A DNA stretch of 14,871 nt from Conexibacter sp. (GTDB lineage Bacteria; Actinomycetota; Thermoleophilia; Solirubrobacterales; Solirubrobacteraceae). The first letter of the stretch is position 1, and every line of letters starts with the position of its first letter. The notes under the pieces are model-generated. The model did not search any database and was not told the origin of the DNA. It saw only the letters and a program-made list of their open reading frames with translations. Positions 6,464-12,777 of the stretch are shown here, one piece after another. A program made the position numbers and the translations under genes. Location: positions 1-14,871 of the forward strand of contig JAOPZP010000013.1 in NCBI GenBank assembly GCA_025964055.1. The letters run 5' to 3'.

Positions 6464-7615
6464 CTACCTCGCGAGCTGGCGCGCGATGACGACGCGCTGG
6501 ATCTCGTTGGTGCCCTCGTAGATCTGGGTGATCTTGGCGTCGCGCATCATGCGCTCGACCGGGTAGTCGCTGACGTAGCCGTAGCCGCCCAGGACCTGCA
6601 CGGCCTCGACGGTCACGTTCATAGCCGCGTCGGAGGCGAACAGCTTGGCCATCGAGCTGTAGAGCGCCTTGTCGGGGTCGTCGCGGTCCATCATCGAGCA
6701 GGCCTTGTAGAGCAGCTCGCGTGCCGCGGCCGTCTTGGTCTGCATGTCGGCGAGCTTGAACTGCAGGCCCTGCAGCTCGATGATCGGCTTGCCGAAGGCG
6801 ATGCGCTCCTTGGCGTACTGGACGGCGTAGTCGGTCGCGCCCTGCGCGATGCCGACGGCCTGGGCGGCGGCGCCGAGCCGCGTGCGCTCGAGCGTCCCGA
6901 GCGCGACACTCATGCCGCGCCCGACCTCGCCGATGACGTTCTCCTGCGGCACCCGCACGTCGTCGAAGACCGGTGAGCCGGTCGGCGAGCCGTGGATGCC
7001 GAGCTTGTGCTCGTAGTTGGGCACCGAGAAGCCCTCGCGCTCCTTCTCGACGACGAACGCCGTGACCCGCCGGTTGGCCCGGTCGGTCGAGGCGAAGACC
7101 ACGTAGAAGTCGGCGATGCCGGCGTTGGTGATCCAGGTCTTGGTGCCGTTGATGACCCACTCGTCGCCGTCCAGCACGGCGGTCGTCCGCATGCCGGCGG
7201 CGTCGGAGCCCGACTCGGACTCGCTCAGGCAGAACGCGGGCGACCACTCGCCGGTCGCGCAGCGCGGCAGGAAGCGGTTCTTGAGCTCCTCGGAGCCGAA
7301 GAGCCTGATGGGCAGCGAGCCGAGCTCCTGGACCATGAGCATCAGCGCGACCGACGCCGAGGCCTTGGCCAGCTCCTCGACGGCCATCTGCAGCATGAGC
7401 GTGCCGGTGCCGGTGCCGCCGTGCTCCTCCTCGAAGGGCAGCGCGAGGACGTCGTTCTCGGAGAGGAGCTTGCGCATGTCCCACGGGTACTCGTCCTGGG
7501 CGTCGATGTCCTGGGCGCGAGGCGCGACGCGCTCGACCGCGAGCTGCCGCACGAGATCGCGGAAGTCCTTGTGCTCCTGGGGGATCTCGTACACGTCGGT
7601 CACGGTCGTGCTCAT
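6464..7615 (-). CDS. Acyl-CoA dehydrogenase
   Basis: The 383-residue length is typical. Both family signatures are visible: FCLSESESGSDAAGMRTTA in the middle domain, and QVLGGYGYVSDYPVERMMRDAKI ... IYEGTNEIQR near the end. Glu367 in YEGT is the expected catalytic base. The enzyme makes the FAD-dependent trans-2,3 double bond in acyl-CoA, passing electrons to electron-transfer flavoprotein. Chain-length preference is not readable. It heads the long minus-strand run and is followed 17 nt later by the metallopeptidase. The ATG at 7615 has no SD; TACCCT (minus strand, 7629-7624) lies 8 nt upstream and fits a -10 element for a leaderless message. A reading frame open further upstream has no family similarity and crosses the divergent gene, so it was not used. 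Confidence 0.95.
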   Translation of the reverse strand: MSTTVTDVYEIPQEHKDFRDLVRQLAVERVAPRAQDIDAQDEYPWDMRKLLSENDVLALPFEEEHGGTGTGTLMLQMAVEELAKASASVALMLMVQELGSLPIRLFGSEELKNRFLPRCATGEWSPAFCLSESESGSDAAGMRTTAVLDGDEWVINGTKTWITNAGIADFYVVFASTDRANRRVTAFVVEKEREGFSVPNYEHKLGIHGSPTGSPVFDDVRVPQENVIGEVGRGMSVALGTLERTRLGAAAQAVGIAQGATDYAVQYAKERIAFGKPIIELQGLQFKLADMQTKTAAARELLYKACSMMDRDDPDKALYSSMAKLFASDAAMNVTVEAVQVLGGYGYVSDYPVERMMRDAKITQIYEGTNEIQRVVIARQLAR

Positions 7616-7617
7616 GC

Positions 7618-7643
7618 GGGTGAAGGGTATTCGTCCGGGGTAC
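7618..7643 (+). promoter_or_regulatory. Putative SigB/SigF-type promoter of the DUF6458-like gene
   Basis: GGGT (7618-7621), a 16-bp spacer and GGGTAC (7638-7643) match the Streptomyces SigB-type pattern GNNT-N14-16-GGGTAC/T, with the ATG 11 nt beyond. GGGTAC is part of the palindrome GGGGTACCCC (7637-7646) in the middle of a 39-bp divergent intergenic region. Without gaps, 18 of 30 positions match the block before the micro-protein at 10747. The -35 is short and low in information, so the call rests on the shared layout. Confidence 0.45.
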
Positions 7644-7654
7644 CCCACCGATCC

Positions 7655-7879
7655 ATGGGCATCGGAACCTCTCTCTTCCTCATCGCGGTCGGCGCGATCC
7701 TGCGCTACGCCGTCTCGGACACGGTGAGCGGCGTCGACGTGCCGACGGTGGGGCTCATCCTGCTGATCGTGGGGGTGATCGGGCTGCTCATCTCGCTGTT
7801 CATGCTGCTCGTCTACAACCGCCGCGGGACCGTCGTGACGCGCGATCGCTACGACGATCCGCCCCCGCCGCGCTACTAG
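7655..7879 (+). CDS. Small two-helix membrane protein, DUF6458-like
   Basis: The 74-residue protein begins MGIGTSLFLIAVGAILRYAV, then a short loop, a second helix (about 31-54, VGLILLIVGVIGLLISLFML) and a basic and proline-rich tail (NRRGTVVTRDRYDDPPPPRY). The opening and two-helix plan match DUF6458-type proteins of actinobacteria, from memory rather than a search. The function is unknown. The N-terminus and tail are probably cytoplasmic. There is no SD; a GGGTAC promoter-like element ends 11 nt before the ATG. It is divergent from the acyl-CoA dehydrogenase with only 39 bp between start codons. The GNAT gene follows after 36 nt. Confidence 0.85.
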   Translation: MGIGTSLFLIAVGAILRYAVSDTVSGVDVPTVGLILLIVGVIGLLISLFMLLVYNRRGTVVTRDRYDDPPPPRY

Positions 7880-7915
7880 GGGACCCGGACGCCCGCGCTG
7901 AGTAGGCTGCGGCCG

Positions 7916-8746
7916 GTGCGACTCGCATCGGCGATCCGCCCGGCCACCGATCGCGAGGTGCCCCTCGCGGTCGACGTCCTGCGGCGTGCGGGCTTCGGCA
8001 CGCAGGTGGCCCGGCTGCTCGAGTACCCGCGGCGCTCGCCGCACGGCGCGATCCTCGTGGCCGAGGGCGAAGGCGGCGGGGTCAGCGGCGTCGCGTGCGT
8101 CGCGGCGTTCGCGAGCACCGGCTGGATCGGGGCGCTCGGCGTGGCACCTGAGGCCCGGAGGCGCGGGCTCGGCGCCGCGCTGACCGAGGCCGCCGTGCGG
8201 TGGCTGCGCGCCCGTGGCTCCCAGACCGTCCTGCTCTACGCGACCGAGGCCGGCCGGCCGGTCTACGAGCGGCTCGGGTTCGTCACCGAGGAGCGCGCGG
8301 TGGCGTGGCGTGGCGTCTCGGGCGCCGCCCCGCCGACCGACCTCCTGCGCCTCACCGAGTCAGACCGCGCGGGCATGGGCGCCCTGGACCGGCTCGTGAC
8401 CGGCGAGCGCCGTGATGCCGTCCTCGACACGATCGTGCCGCTGTCGGGCGTCGCCGTCGACGGCGGCGCGGACGGCTTGCTTGGCTGGGCGATCGCCTCC
8501 CCCTGGGGCGCCGGCACCGCGATCGCCGCGGCGCGTCCCGAGGTCGGCGTGGCCCTGATGGCCGCGGCGACCGCCGGCCCGGCCGCCGGCACGCTCATCG
8601 TCCCCGACGGCAACGGCGCGGCGATCGACGCGCTCCACGCCTGGCGCTTCGTCCGCCTCAACGACGCGCTGCGCATGCGCCTCGGGCCTGCCGTGGCGTG
8701 GCGCCCGGAGATGCAGTTCGGGCTGTTCAACCTGTTCTGGGGGTGA
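7916..8746 (+). CDS. GNAT N-acetyltransferase with C-terminal YitH-type second domain
   Basis: The 276-residue product has an N-terminal GNAT fold: IRPATDREVPLAV at the start, the acetyl-CoA motif A ALGVAPEARRRGLGAALTEAAVRWL (about 75-100), then LLYATEAGRPVYERLGF. The C-terminal half (about 140-276) ends MQFGLFNLFWG, as in proteins with an Acetyltransf_18 (YitH/HolE) domain. It transfers acetyl from acetyl-CoA to an unknown amine. The start is a GTG with no SD. A TAGGCT hexamer (7903-7908) lies exactly 7 nt upstream, which would place the transcript start on the GTG (leaderless); no clear -35 is seen. It may also be read through from the upstream gene 36 nt away. Confidence 0.88.
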   Translation: MRLASAIRPATDREVPLAVDVLRRAGFGTQVARLLEYPRRSPHGAILVAEGEGGGVSGVACVAAFASTGWIGALGVAPEARRRGLGAALTEAAVRWLRARGSQTVLLYATEAGRPVYERLGFVTEERAVAWRGVSGAAPPTDLLRLTESDRAGMGALDRLVTGERRDAVLDTIVPLSGVAVDGGADGLLGWAIASPWGAGTAIAAARPEVGVALMAAATAGPAAGTLIVPDGNGAAIDALHAWRFVRLNDALRMRLGPAVAWRPEMQFGLFNLFWG

Positions 8747-8762
8747 GTGGCCGCACCGACCC

Positions 8763-8789
8763 TCAAGACTCATGGCTGTTTGCCGACAA
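8763..8789 (+). promoter_or_regulatory. Sigma-28 (FliA/SigD-type) promoter of the chemoreceptor gene
   Basis: TCAAGACT (8763-8770), an 11-bp spacer and GCCGACAA (8782-8789) closely match the flagellar sigma-28 pattern (TAAAGTTT/TCAAG type -35, N11, GCCGATAA). Only one base of the -10 octamer differs. The ATG is 8 nt beyond, so transcription should start at or next to the start codon. Placement directly before a chemotaxis gene is what this sigma normally controls. Confidence 0.8.
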
Positions 8790-8796
8790 GCGGGCC

Positions 8797-10242
8797 ATGA
8801 GCACCGTGGACGCCACGCCGAAGGTCAGCCGCCTCGCGTCCACCCGGATGCGGATCGTTCTGGCCGTGATTGCGCTGCTGGCCTTCTCCACCGTGGAGAT
8901 CGAGATCGTCCTGCACCAGATCTCGGGCATCGACCCCGCCCACGTGCAGCACGACATCCGCGGCGCCAAGACCGTCTTCCTCGGCGCGACGATCGGCTTC
9001 GTCCTCTGCGTCATCGCGATCTCGCTGTGGTCGCAGATCGAGATCAAGAAGCGGCTGTCGGAGATCTCGCGCGCCGCGAGCTCGATCGCCGACGGCGACC
9101 TCCAGCCCGACGTCGACCTCCTGGTCCACGACTTCGACGAGGTCGGCCGCTCGGCCGGCGCCGTCCAGCGCATGCTCGCCGAGCTGCGCACGATCGCCGT
9201 CCACGCCGAGCGCGTCGCTGCCGGCGACCTCTCCGGCGAGCTGGTGCCGCGCTCCGACCGCGACCAGCTGCGCCGCTCGATGGCCGGCATGACGTCCGGC
9301 CTGCGCACCATGGTCACCGACCTGTCGCTGGCGGCCGAGACCGTCGCCGCCGTCTCGGGCCGCGTCGTGGTCGACGCGGGCGAGGCCGGCCGCGCGGTCG
9401 ACGAGATCGCCCGCGCCGTCAACGACGTCGCCTCCGGCGCCGAGCGCCAGGTCTCGGCCGTCGTCGACGTCCGCAGCCTCAGCAGCGACGTCGCCGTCGC
9501 CACCCAGGAGTCCGCCCGCGGCGCGAGCGAGGCCGCCGACCAGGCGACGCGCGCCCGCGAGCTCGCCCACGACGGCGCCAGCGCGGTCGGCGCGGCGAGC
9601 GACGCGATGCTCGCCGTCAGCGGCGCGTCCGCCGAGGTCACGCGCACGATGCGTGCGCTCGGCGAGCGCTCCACCCGCATCGGCTCGATGGTGGACACGA
9701 TCGGCGGCATCGCCCAGCAGACCAACCTCCTGGCCTTGAACGCCGCGATCGAGGCCGCCCGCGCCGGCGAGCAGGGTCGCGGCTTCGCGGTCGTCGCCGA
9801 GGAGGTCCGCAAGCTCGCCGAGGAGAGCCAGAAGGCCGCCGGCTCGATCGCCACGCTCATCGCCGAGATCCAGGCCGAGACGGAGCGGGCCGTCAGCGTC
9901 GTCGAGGACGGCGCCGCCCGCACCGAGGACGGCGTCGCCACCGTCGAGGCCGCCCGCGCGTCCTTCTCGCAGATCGGCGAGGCCGTCGAGGTGACCAGCG
10001 CGCACGTCGCCGAGATCGCCCGCGCGATCAGCGCGATCGCCGACAGCTCCCAGAAGGTCGAGGCCGACGTCGGCGAGGTCGCCACGGTCGCCGAGCAGTC
10101 CTCGGCCGCCGCCCAGCAGGTCGCGGCCTCCAGCCACGAGACGGTCGCGTCGACCCAGCAGATCGTCGCCTCCGCCGAGGAGCTGACGCGCAGCGCCGAC
10201 GCGCTGCACCGCCTCGCCGCCCGCTTCGTGCTCGCCGGCTGA
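8797..10242 (+). CDS. Methyl-accepting chemotaxis protein
   Basis: The 481-residue receptor has two transmembrane helices (about 18-39 and 58-79) separated by a very short external loop of about 18 residues, so there is no room for a periplasmic sensor domain. Next come HAMP-like segments (about 80-170), then a long coiled-coil signalling domain. The hairpin tip is canonical: RIGSMVDTIGGIAQQTNLLALNAAIEAARAGEQGRGFAVVAEEVRKLAEES (about 294-344, given here in overlapping family wording). This tip binds CheA/CheW. Ala/Glu/Gln-rich flanks hold potential methylation sites. It probably senses membrane state or an intracellular signal. The ATG at 8797 is chosen because the sigma-28 promoter lies just upstream; the in-frame ATG at 8698 would overlap the GNAT gene and precede that promoter. 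No che or fli gene is adjacent. Confidence 0.95.
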   Translation: MSTVDATPKVSRLASTRMRIVLAVIALLAFSTVEIEIVLHQISGIDPAHVQHDIRGAKTVFLGATIGFVLCVIAISLWSQIEIKKRLSEISRAASSIADGDLQPDVDLLVHDFDEVGRSAGAVQRMLAELRTIAVHAERVAAGDLSGELVPRSDRDQLRRSMAGMTSGLRTMVTDLSLAAETVAAVSGRVVVDAGEAGRAVDEIARAVNDVASGAERQVSAVVDVRSLSSDVAVATQESARGASEAADQATRARELAHDGASAVGAASDAMLAVSGASAEVTRTMRALGERSTRIGSMVDTIGGIAQQTNLLALNAAIEAARAGEQGRGFAVVAEEVRKLAEESQKAAGSIATLIAEIQAETERAVSVVEDGAARTEDGVATVEAARASFSQIGEAVEVTSAHVAEIARAISAIADSSQKVEADVGEVATVAEQSSAAAQQVAASSHETVASTQQIVASAEELTRSADALHRLAARFVLAG

Positions 10243-10267
10243 GCCGAGCGCGGCCGCGCGGGTTTCC

Positions 10268-10273
10268 TAGACT
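10268..10273 (+). promoter_or_regulatory. Possible -10 hexamer (TAGACT) before the rhodanese gene
   Basis: TAGACT fits the TANNNT -10 pattern and lies 26 nt before the ATG in the 57-nt gap after the chemoreceptor. There is no recognisable -35. It would give a short leader containing GGAGG (10281-10285). Weak alone. Confidence 0.3.
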
Positions 10274-10299
10274 CCGGCGCGGAGGTTCCCCCCGAGCAC

Positions 10300-10659
10300 A
10301 TGAGCGAGCACCCCTTGGCCGATCCCGAGCTGGAAGTCACCCCCGACGACGTGCAGCGGCGCCTCGACGCCGGCGAGGTCCAGGTGATCGACGTCCGCGA
10401 GGACTACGAGTGGGACGCCGGCCGGATCCCCGGCGACGTCCGCCACCTCGCCCTGGAGCACCTGAGCGCCCAGGCGCAGACCATCGACAAGGACAAGCCG
10501 GTGGTGTTCCAGTGCCGCCTCGGCTCCCGGTCGCTGATGGCCGCGCAGGCGTTCCGCCGCGCCGGCTACGACGCCTATTCGATGGCCGGCGGCCTGCAGG
10601 CCTGGCACGACGCCGGCCTGCCGCTGGACCCGCCCGACGGCACCGTCGCCGACCACTGA
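10300..10659 (+). CDS. Rhodanese-like single-domain protein
   Basis: The 119-residue protein is one rhodanese domain: VTPDDVQRRLDAGEVQVIDVREDYEWDAGRIPGDVRHL, then the active loop VVFQCRLGSRSLMAA with nucleophile Cys72, then FRRAGYDAYSMAGGLQAWHDAGLPL. Such domains carry sulfur as a cysteine persulfide for transfer to thiols, cyanide or tRNA/cofactor pathways. The partner is unknown. It is cytoplasmic, as there is no signal peptide. GGAGG lies 14 nt before the ATG, somewhat far for a ribosome site. It follows the chemoreceptor by 57 nt and precedes the micro-protein gene. Confidence 0.93.
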   Translation: MSEHPLADPELEVTPDDVQRRLDAGEVQVIDVREDYEWDAGRIPGDVRHLALEHLSAQAQTIDKDKPVVFQCRLGSRSLMAAQAFRRAGYDAYSMAGGLQAWHDAGLPLDPPDGTVADH

Positions 10660-10710
10660 GCGGACCCGCCTGCGGCCTACCGAAATCCGGAGCGGTTCGT
10701 GCTGACCGCT

Positions 10711-10736
10711 GCGTGATGGCCGTCGAGCAGGGGTAC
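10711..10736 (+). promoter_or_regulatory. Putative SigB/SigF-type promoter of the 19-residue ORF
   Basis: GCGT (10711-10714), a 16-bp spacer and GGGTAC (10731-10736) fit GNNT-N14-16-GGGTAC/T; the ATG lies 10 nt beyond. Layout and sequence parallel the element at 7618-7643, including shared GTGA after the -35 and GGGGTACC at the -10. Confidence 0.45.
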
Positions 10737-10746
10737 CACGTAGGGC

Positions 10747-10806
10747 ATGTACATCGGACTCGGCACCCTGCTGATCATCATCATCCTCGTGATCCTGCTG
10801 ACGTAG
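10747..10806 (+). CDS. 19-residue hydrophobic micro-protein
   Basis: An ATG-to-TAG frame encodes MYIGLGTLLIIIILVILLT, a single transmembrane helix with nothing else. It lies 87 nt after the rhodanese gene and is followed by a strong hairpin terminator. A promoter-like GNNT-N16-GGGTAC ends 10 nt before the ATG. The opening M-x-I-G resembles that of the 74-residue membrane protein at 7655. Very short membrane proteins with similar openings (MY-x-G-x-GT) are, to my recollection, common in actinobacterial genomes but usually unannotated. Expression is unproven. No function can be assigned; assembly with a larger membrane complex or a membrane-stress role are possibilities. Confidence 0.6.
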   Translation: MYIGLGTLLIIIILVILLT

Positions 10807-10842
10807 GCGGGGTCCGAGGACGCGCTGCTCCTGAACGAGACG

Positions 10843-10874
10843 ACCGAGGGCCCGCCTGCCGGTGGGCCCTCGGT
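10843..10874. terminator. Hairpin terminator between convergent genes
   Basis: A perfect 11-bp stem (ACCGAGGGCCC at 10843-10853 with 10864-10874) has a 10-nt loop. It sits 36 nt after the micro-protein stop (plus strand) and 29 nt after the cold-shock stop (minus strand), so it can end transcription from both sides. No U-tract. Confidence 0.7.
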
Positions 10875-10903
10875 CTGGCTCGATGCGCCGCGCCGCGGCG
10901 CGC

Positions 10904-11110
10904 TCAGGACTCCCGGGTGACGTTGACCGCCTTGGGCCCCTTGTCCCCGGCCTCCTCCTCGTAGTTCACTCGCGCGCCCTCGGGCAGCGAGCGGTACCCG
11001 TCGGCGATGATCGCGCTGTGGTGGACGAACAGGTCCTTGCCGCCCTCGTCGGGCGTGATGAAGCCAAAGCCCTTGTCGTCGCTGAACCACTTCACGGTTC
11101 CGCTGGCCAT
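10904..11110 (-). CDS. csp: Cold-shock protein (CspA family)
   Basis: The 68-residue protein is a single cold-shock domain: GTVKWFSDDKGFGFITPDEG with RNP1 (KGFGFI) and RNP2 (LFVHH), ending GPKAVNVTRES. It binds single-stranded RNA and DNA and acts as an RNA chaperone; whether this copy is cold-induced or constitutive cannot be told. Length is standard. The ATG at 11110 is preceded by a clear GGAGGA (11120-11125) 9 nt upstream, one of the few strong ribosome sites in the window. It is monocistronic, flanked by a promoter-like region and the shared terminator. Confidence 0.97.
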   Translation of the reverse strand: MASGTVKWFSDDKGFGFITPDEGGKDLFVHHSAIIADGYRSLPEGARVNYEEEAGDKGPKAVNVTRES

Positions 11111-11168
11111 TTCAGCGTGTCCTCCAACTACCTGCTTCGCCGGATCTCACCCCGGCCGGTCGCGCGAG

Positions 11169-11197
11169 AACGTACCAGGATCCGCAAGCCCTGTCCG
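11169..11197 (-). promoter_or_regulatory. Likely cold-shock gene promoter
   Basis: On the minus strand, CGGACA (11197-11192), a 17-bp spacer and TACGTT (11174-11169) preceded by TGG form an extended -10 promoter candidate. It predicts a leader of about 50 nt ending in the GGAGGA ribosome site. I see no clear cold-box element in the leader. Confidence 0.4.
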
Positions 11198-11214
11198 TCA
11201 CTGGATCGTGAAGC

Positions 11215-11239
11215 TGACCGCTCGGTGACCCCGCGGTCA
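11215..11239 (-). terminator. Short inverted repeat at the end of the acyl-CoA synthetase gene
   Basis: Arms TGACCGC (11215-11221) and GCGGTCA (11233-11239) form a 7-bp stem with an 11-nt loop. The right arm includes the CoA-synthetase stop codon (11237-11239). A weak terminator candidate that could also be regulatory DNA upstream of the cold-shock promoter. Confidence 0.35.
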
Positions 11240-12742
11240 GGCGCGATCGGCGGGCGCGGGCACGTCGATCTCGCGCTTGAGGATCTTGCCGGTCGGGCCC
11301 TTGGGGAGCTCGTCGACGATCCAGACGTGGCGCGGGTACTTGTAGGCCGCCACGTTGTCCTTGACGTAGGCCTTGATCGCCTCGGCGTCGACGTCCTCGC
11401 CGTCCTTGAGCACGACGGCGGCGCCGACCTCCTCGCCGAGGTCGTCGTGCGGGACGCCGACGACGGCGGCCTCGCGGACCGACGGGTGCTCGTAGAGCAC
11501 CTCCTCGACCTCGCGCGGGTACACGTTGTAGCCGCCGCGGATGATGAGGTCCTTCTTGCGATCGACGATGAAGAAGTAGCCGCCCTCGTCGACCTTGGCC
11601 ATGTCGCCGCTGTGAAACCAGCCGCCCTTCATGACCTCGGCCGTGGCCTCCTCGCGGCCCCAGTAGCCCTTCATGACGTTGTGGCCGCGGATGACGATCT
11701 CGCCGACCTCGCCCGCCGCGACCTCGTGGTCGTCCTCGTCGACGACCTTCATCTCGACGCCCTCGATCGGCGTGCCGATCGAGCCGGGCTTGCGCTCGCG
11801 GTCGGGATGGTTGAACGACGCGACCGGCGACGTCTCGCTCAGCCCGTAGCCCTCGAGGATCTTGGTGTTGAACGCCTCTTCGAAGCTGCGCAGCAGCTCG
11901 ACCGGCAGCGACGCGCCGCCCGAGGCGCAGACGCGCAGGGTCGAGGTGTCGTAGTCGCCGTGCTCGGGGAGGTGCAGCATCGCGCCGTACATGGTCGGCA
12001 CGCCCTCGAAGACGCTCACCTTGTCGCGCTGGATGATCTCCAGCGCCTTGGCGGGCTCGAAGCGCGGGATCAGCGTGAGGCAGCCGCCGGCGTAGGTGGT
12101 GGCGTTCATGCCGCAGGTCTGGCCGAAGGAATGGAACAGCGGCAGCGCGCCGAGCGTGACGACGGTCTCGTCCAGCGAGAACAGGCCGGCGGCCGCGGCG
12201 GCGTTGCGGCGCAGGTTGTCGTGGGTCAACTCGGCGCCCTTGGGCTTGCCGGTCGTGCCCGAGGTGTAGAGGATCACCGCGGTTTCGGAGCCGTCGCGCT
12301 CCGCCACGTCGGGATCGGGCTCGTGCGCGAAGATCGCGCCCTCGATCACCCCCGGCTCGACGTCGATCAGCTCGGCGCCCGCCTCGTCGGCGCCCTGCTG
12401 GGCGGCCTCGGCGAAGTCGTGCCAGGCGAAGACGATCTTCGCGCCCGGGTCGCTCAGGTAGAACCCGACCTCGCGGCCCTTGAGCAGGACGTTCATCGGG
12501 ACGACGACGCCGCCCGCGCGCAGGACGCCGTAGTAGGCGACCGGGAAGTAGGGGACGTTGGGCAGCATGATCCCGACGCGGTCGCCGGGCTGCAGCCCCT
12601 TGGCCTTCAACATGGTCGCCACGCGGGCGCTCGCCTCGTCGAGCAAGGCGTAGGTGAAGACCGCGTCGTCGAGGCGCAGGGCGTCGCGATCGCCGAACTT
12701 GGCGGCGGAGTCGGTCAGGATCGTGGCGAGGTTGCCGCTCAT
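11237..12742 (-). CDS. AMP-forming acyl-CoA synthetase (long-chain fatty-acid-CoA ligase family)
   Basis: The 501-residue ligase activates a carboxylic acid with ATP to the acyl-adenylate and then the CoA thioester. Motifs in order: the AMP-binding P-loop LYTSGTTGKPKGAELTH (about 158-174), the substrate region GYGLSETSP, the adenine/ribose motif GWFHSGDMAKVDEGGYFFIVDRKKD, the hinge RGGYNVYPREVEEVLYEH, and the C-terminal lysine motif PKGPTGKILKREI with Lys486. All key residues are intact and the length suits the FadD-like family. Fatty-acid substrate is inferred from family and from the other beta-oxidation genes in the window. The ATG at 12742 lacks an SD. TATGGT (minus strand, 12754-12749) lies 6 nt upstream, hinting at leaderless expression. 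It starts 35 nt after the sigma-factor stop and could also be read through from it. Confidence 0.95.
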   Translation of the reverse strand: MSGNLATILTDSAAKFGDRDALRLDDAVFTYALLDEASARVATMLKAKGLQPGDRVGIMLPNVPYFPVAYYGVLRAGGVVVPMNVLLKGREVGFYLSDPGAKIVFAWHDFAEAAQQGADEAGAELIDVEPGVIEGAIFAHEPDPDVAERDGSETAVILYTSGTTGKPKGAELTHDNLRRNAAAAAGLFSLDETVVTLGALPLFHSFGQTCGMNATTYAGGCLTLIPRFEPAKALEIIQRDKVSVFEGVPTMYGAMLHLPEHGDYDTSTLRVCASGGASLPVELLRSFEEAFNTKILEGYGLSETSPVASFNHPDRERKPGSIGTPIEGVEMKVVDEDDHEVAAGEVGEIVIRGHNVMKGYWGREEATAEVMKGGWFHSGDMAKVDEGGYFFIVDRKKDLIIRGGYNVYPREVEEVLYEHPSVREAAVVGVPHDDLGEEVGAAVVLKDGEDVDAEAIKAYVKDNVAAYKYPRHVWIVDELPKGPTGKILKREIDVPAPADRA

Positions 12743-12777
12743 GCCGGGACCATATCCCCGCGGCGACGTCGCGCGCG

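Noticed and set aside
6464..8044. Acyl-CoA dehydrogenase extended upstream to 8044
   Set aside because: The extra 143 residues have no family similarity and would cross the divergent membrane-protein gene; the 383-residue form is the standard length.
8698..8796. Longer chemoreceptor start at 8698
   Set aside because: It overlaps the end of the GNAT gene and lies upstream of the sigma-28 promoter; the added residues are not typical of an MCP N-terminus.
10247..10266. GCGCGGCCGCGC followed by GGGTTT after the chemoreceptor, as a terminator
   Set aside because: The palindrome can form only a very short stem once a loop is allowed, so it is not convincing beside the stronger hairpins in the window.
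8763..10340. 525-residue minus-strand frame opposite the chemoreceptor
   Set aside because: Ser/Ala/Thr-rich shadow of the coiled-coil receptor gene, with no recognisable domain. The receptor itself has the canonical hairpin motif.
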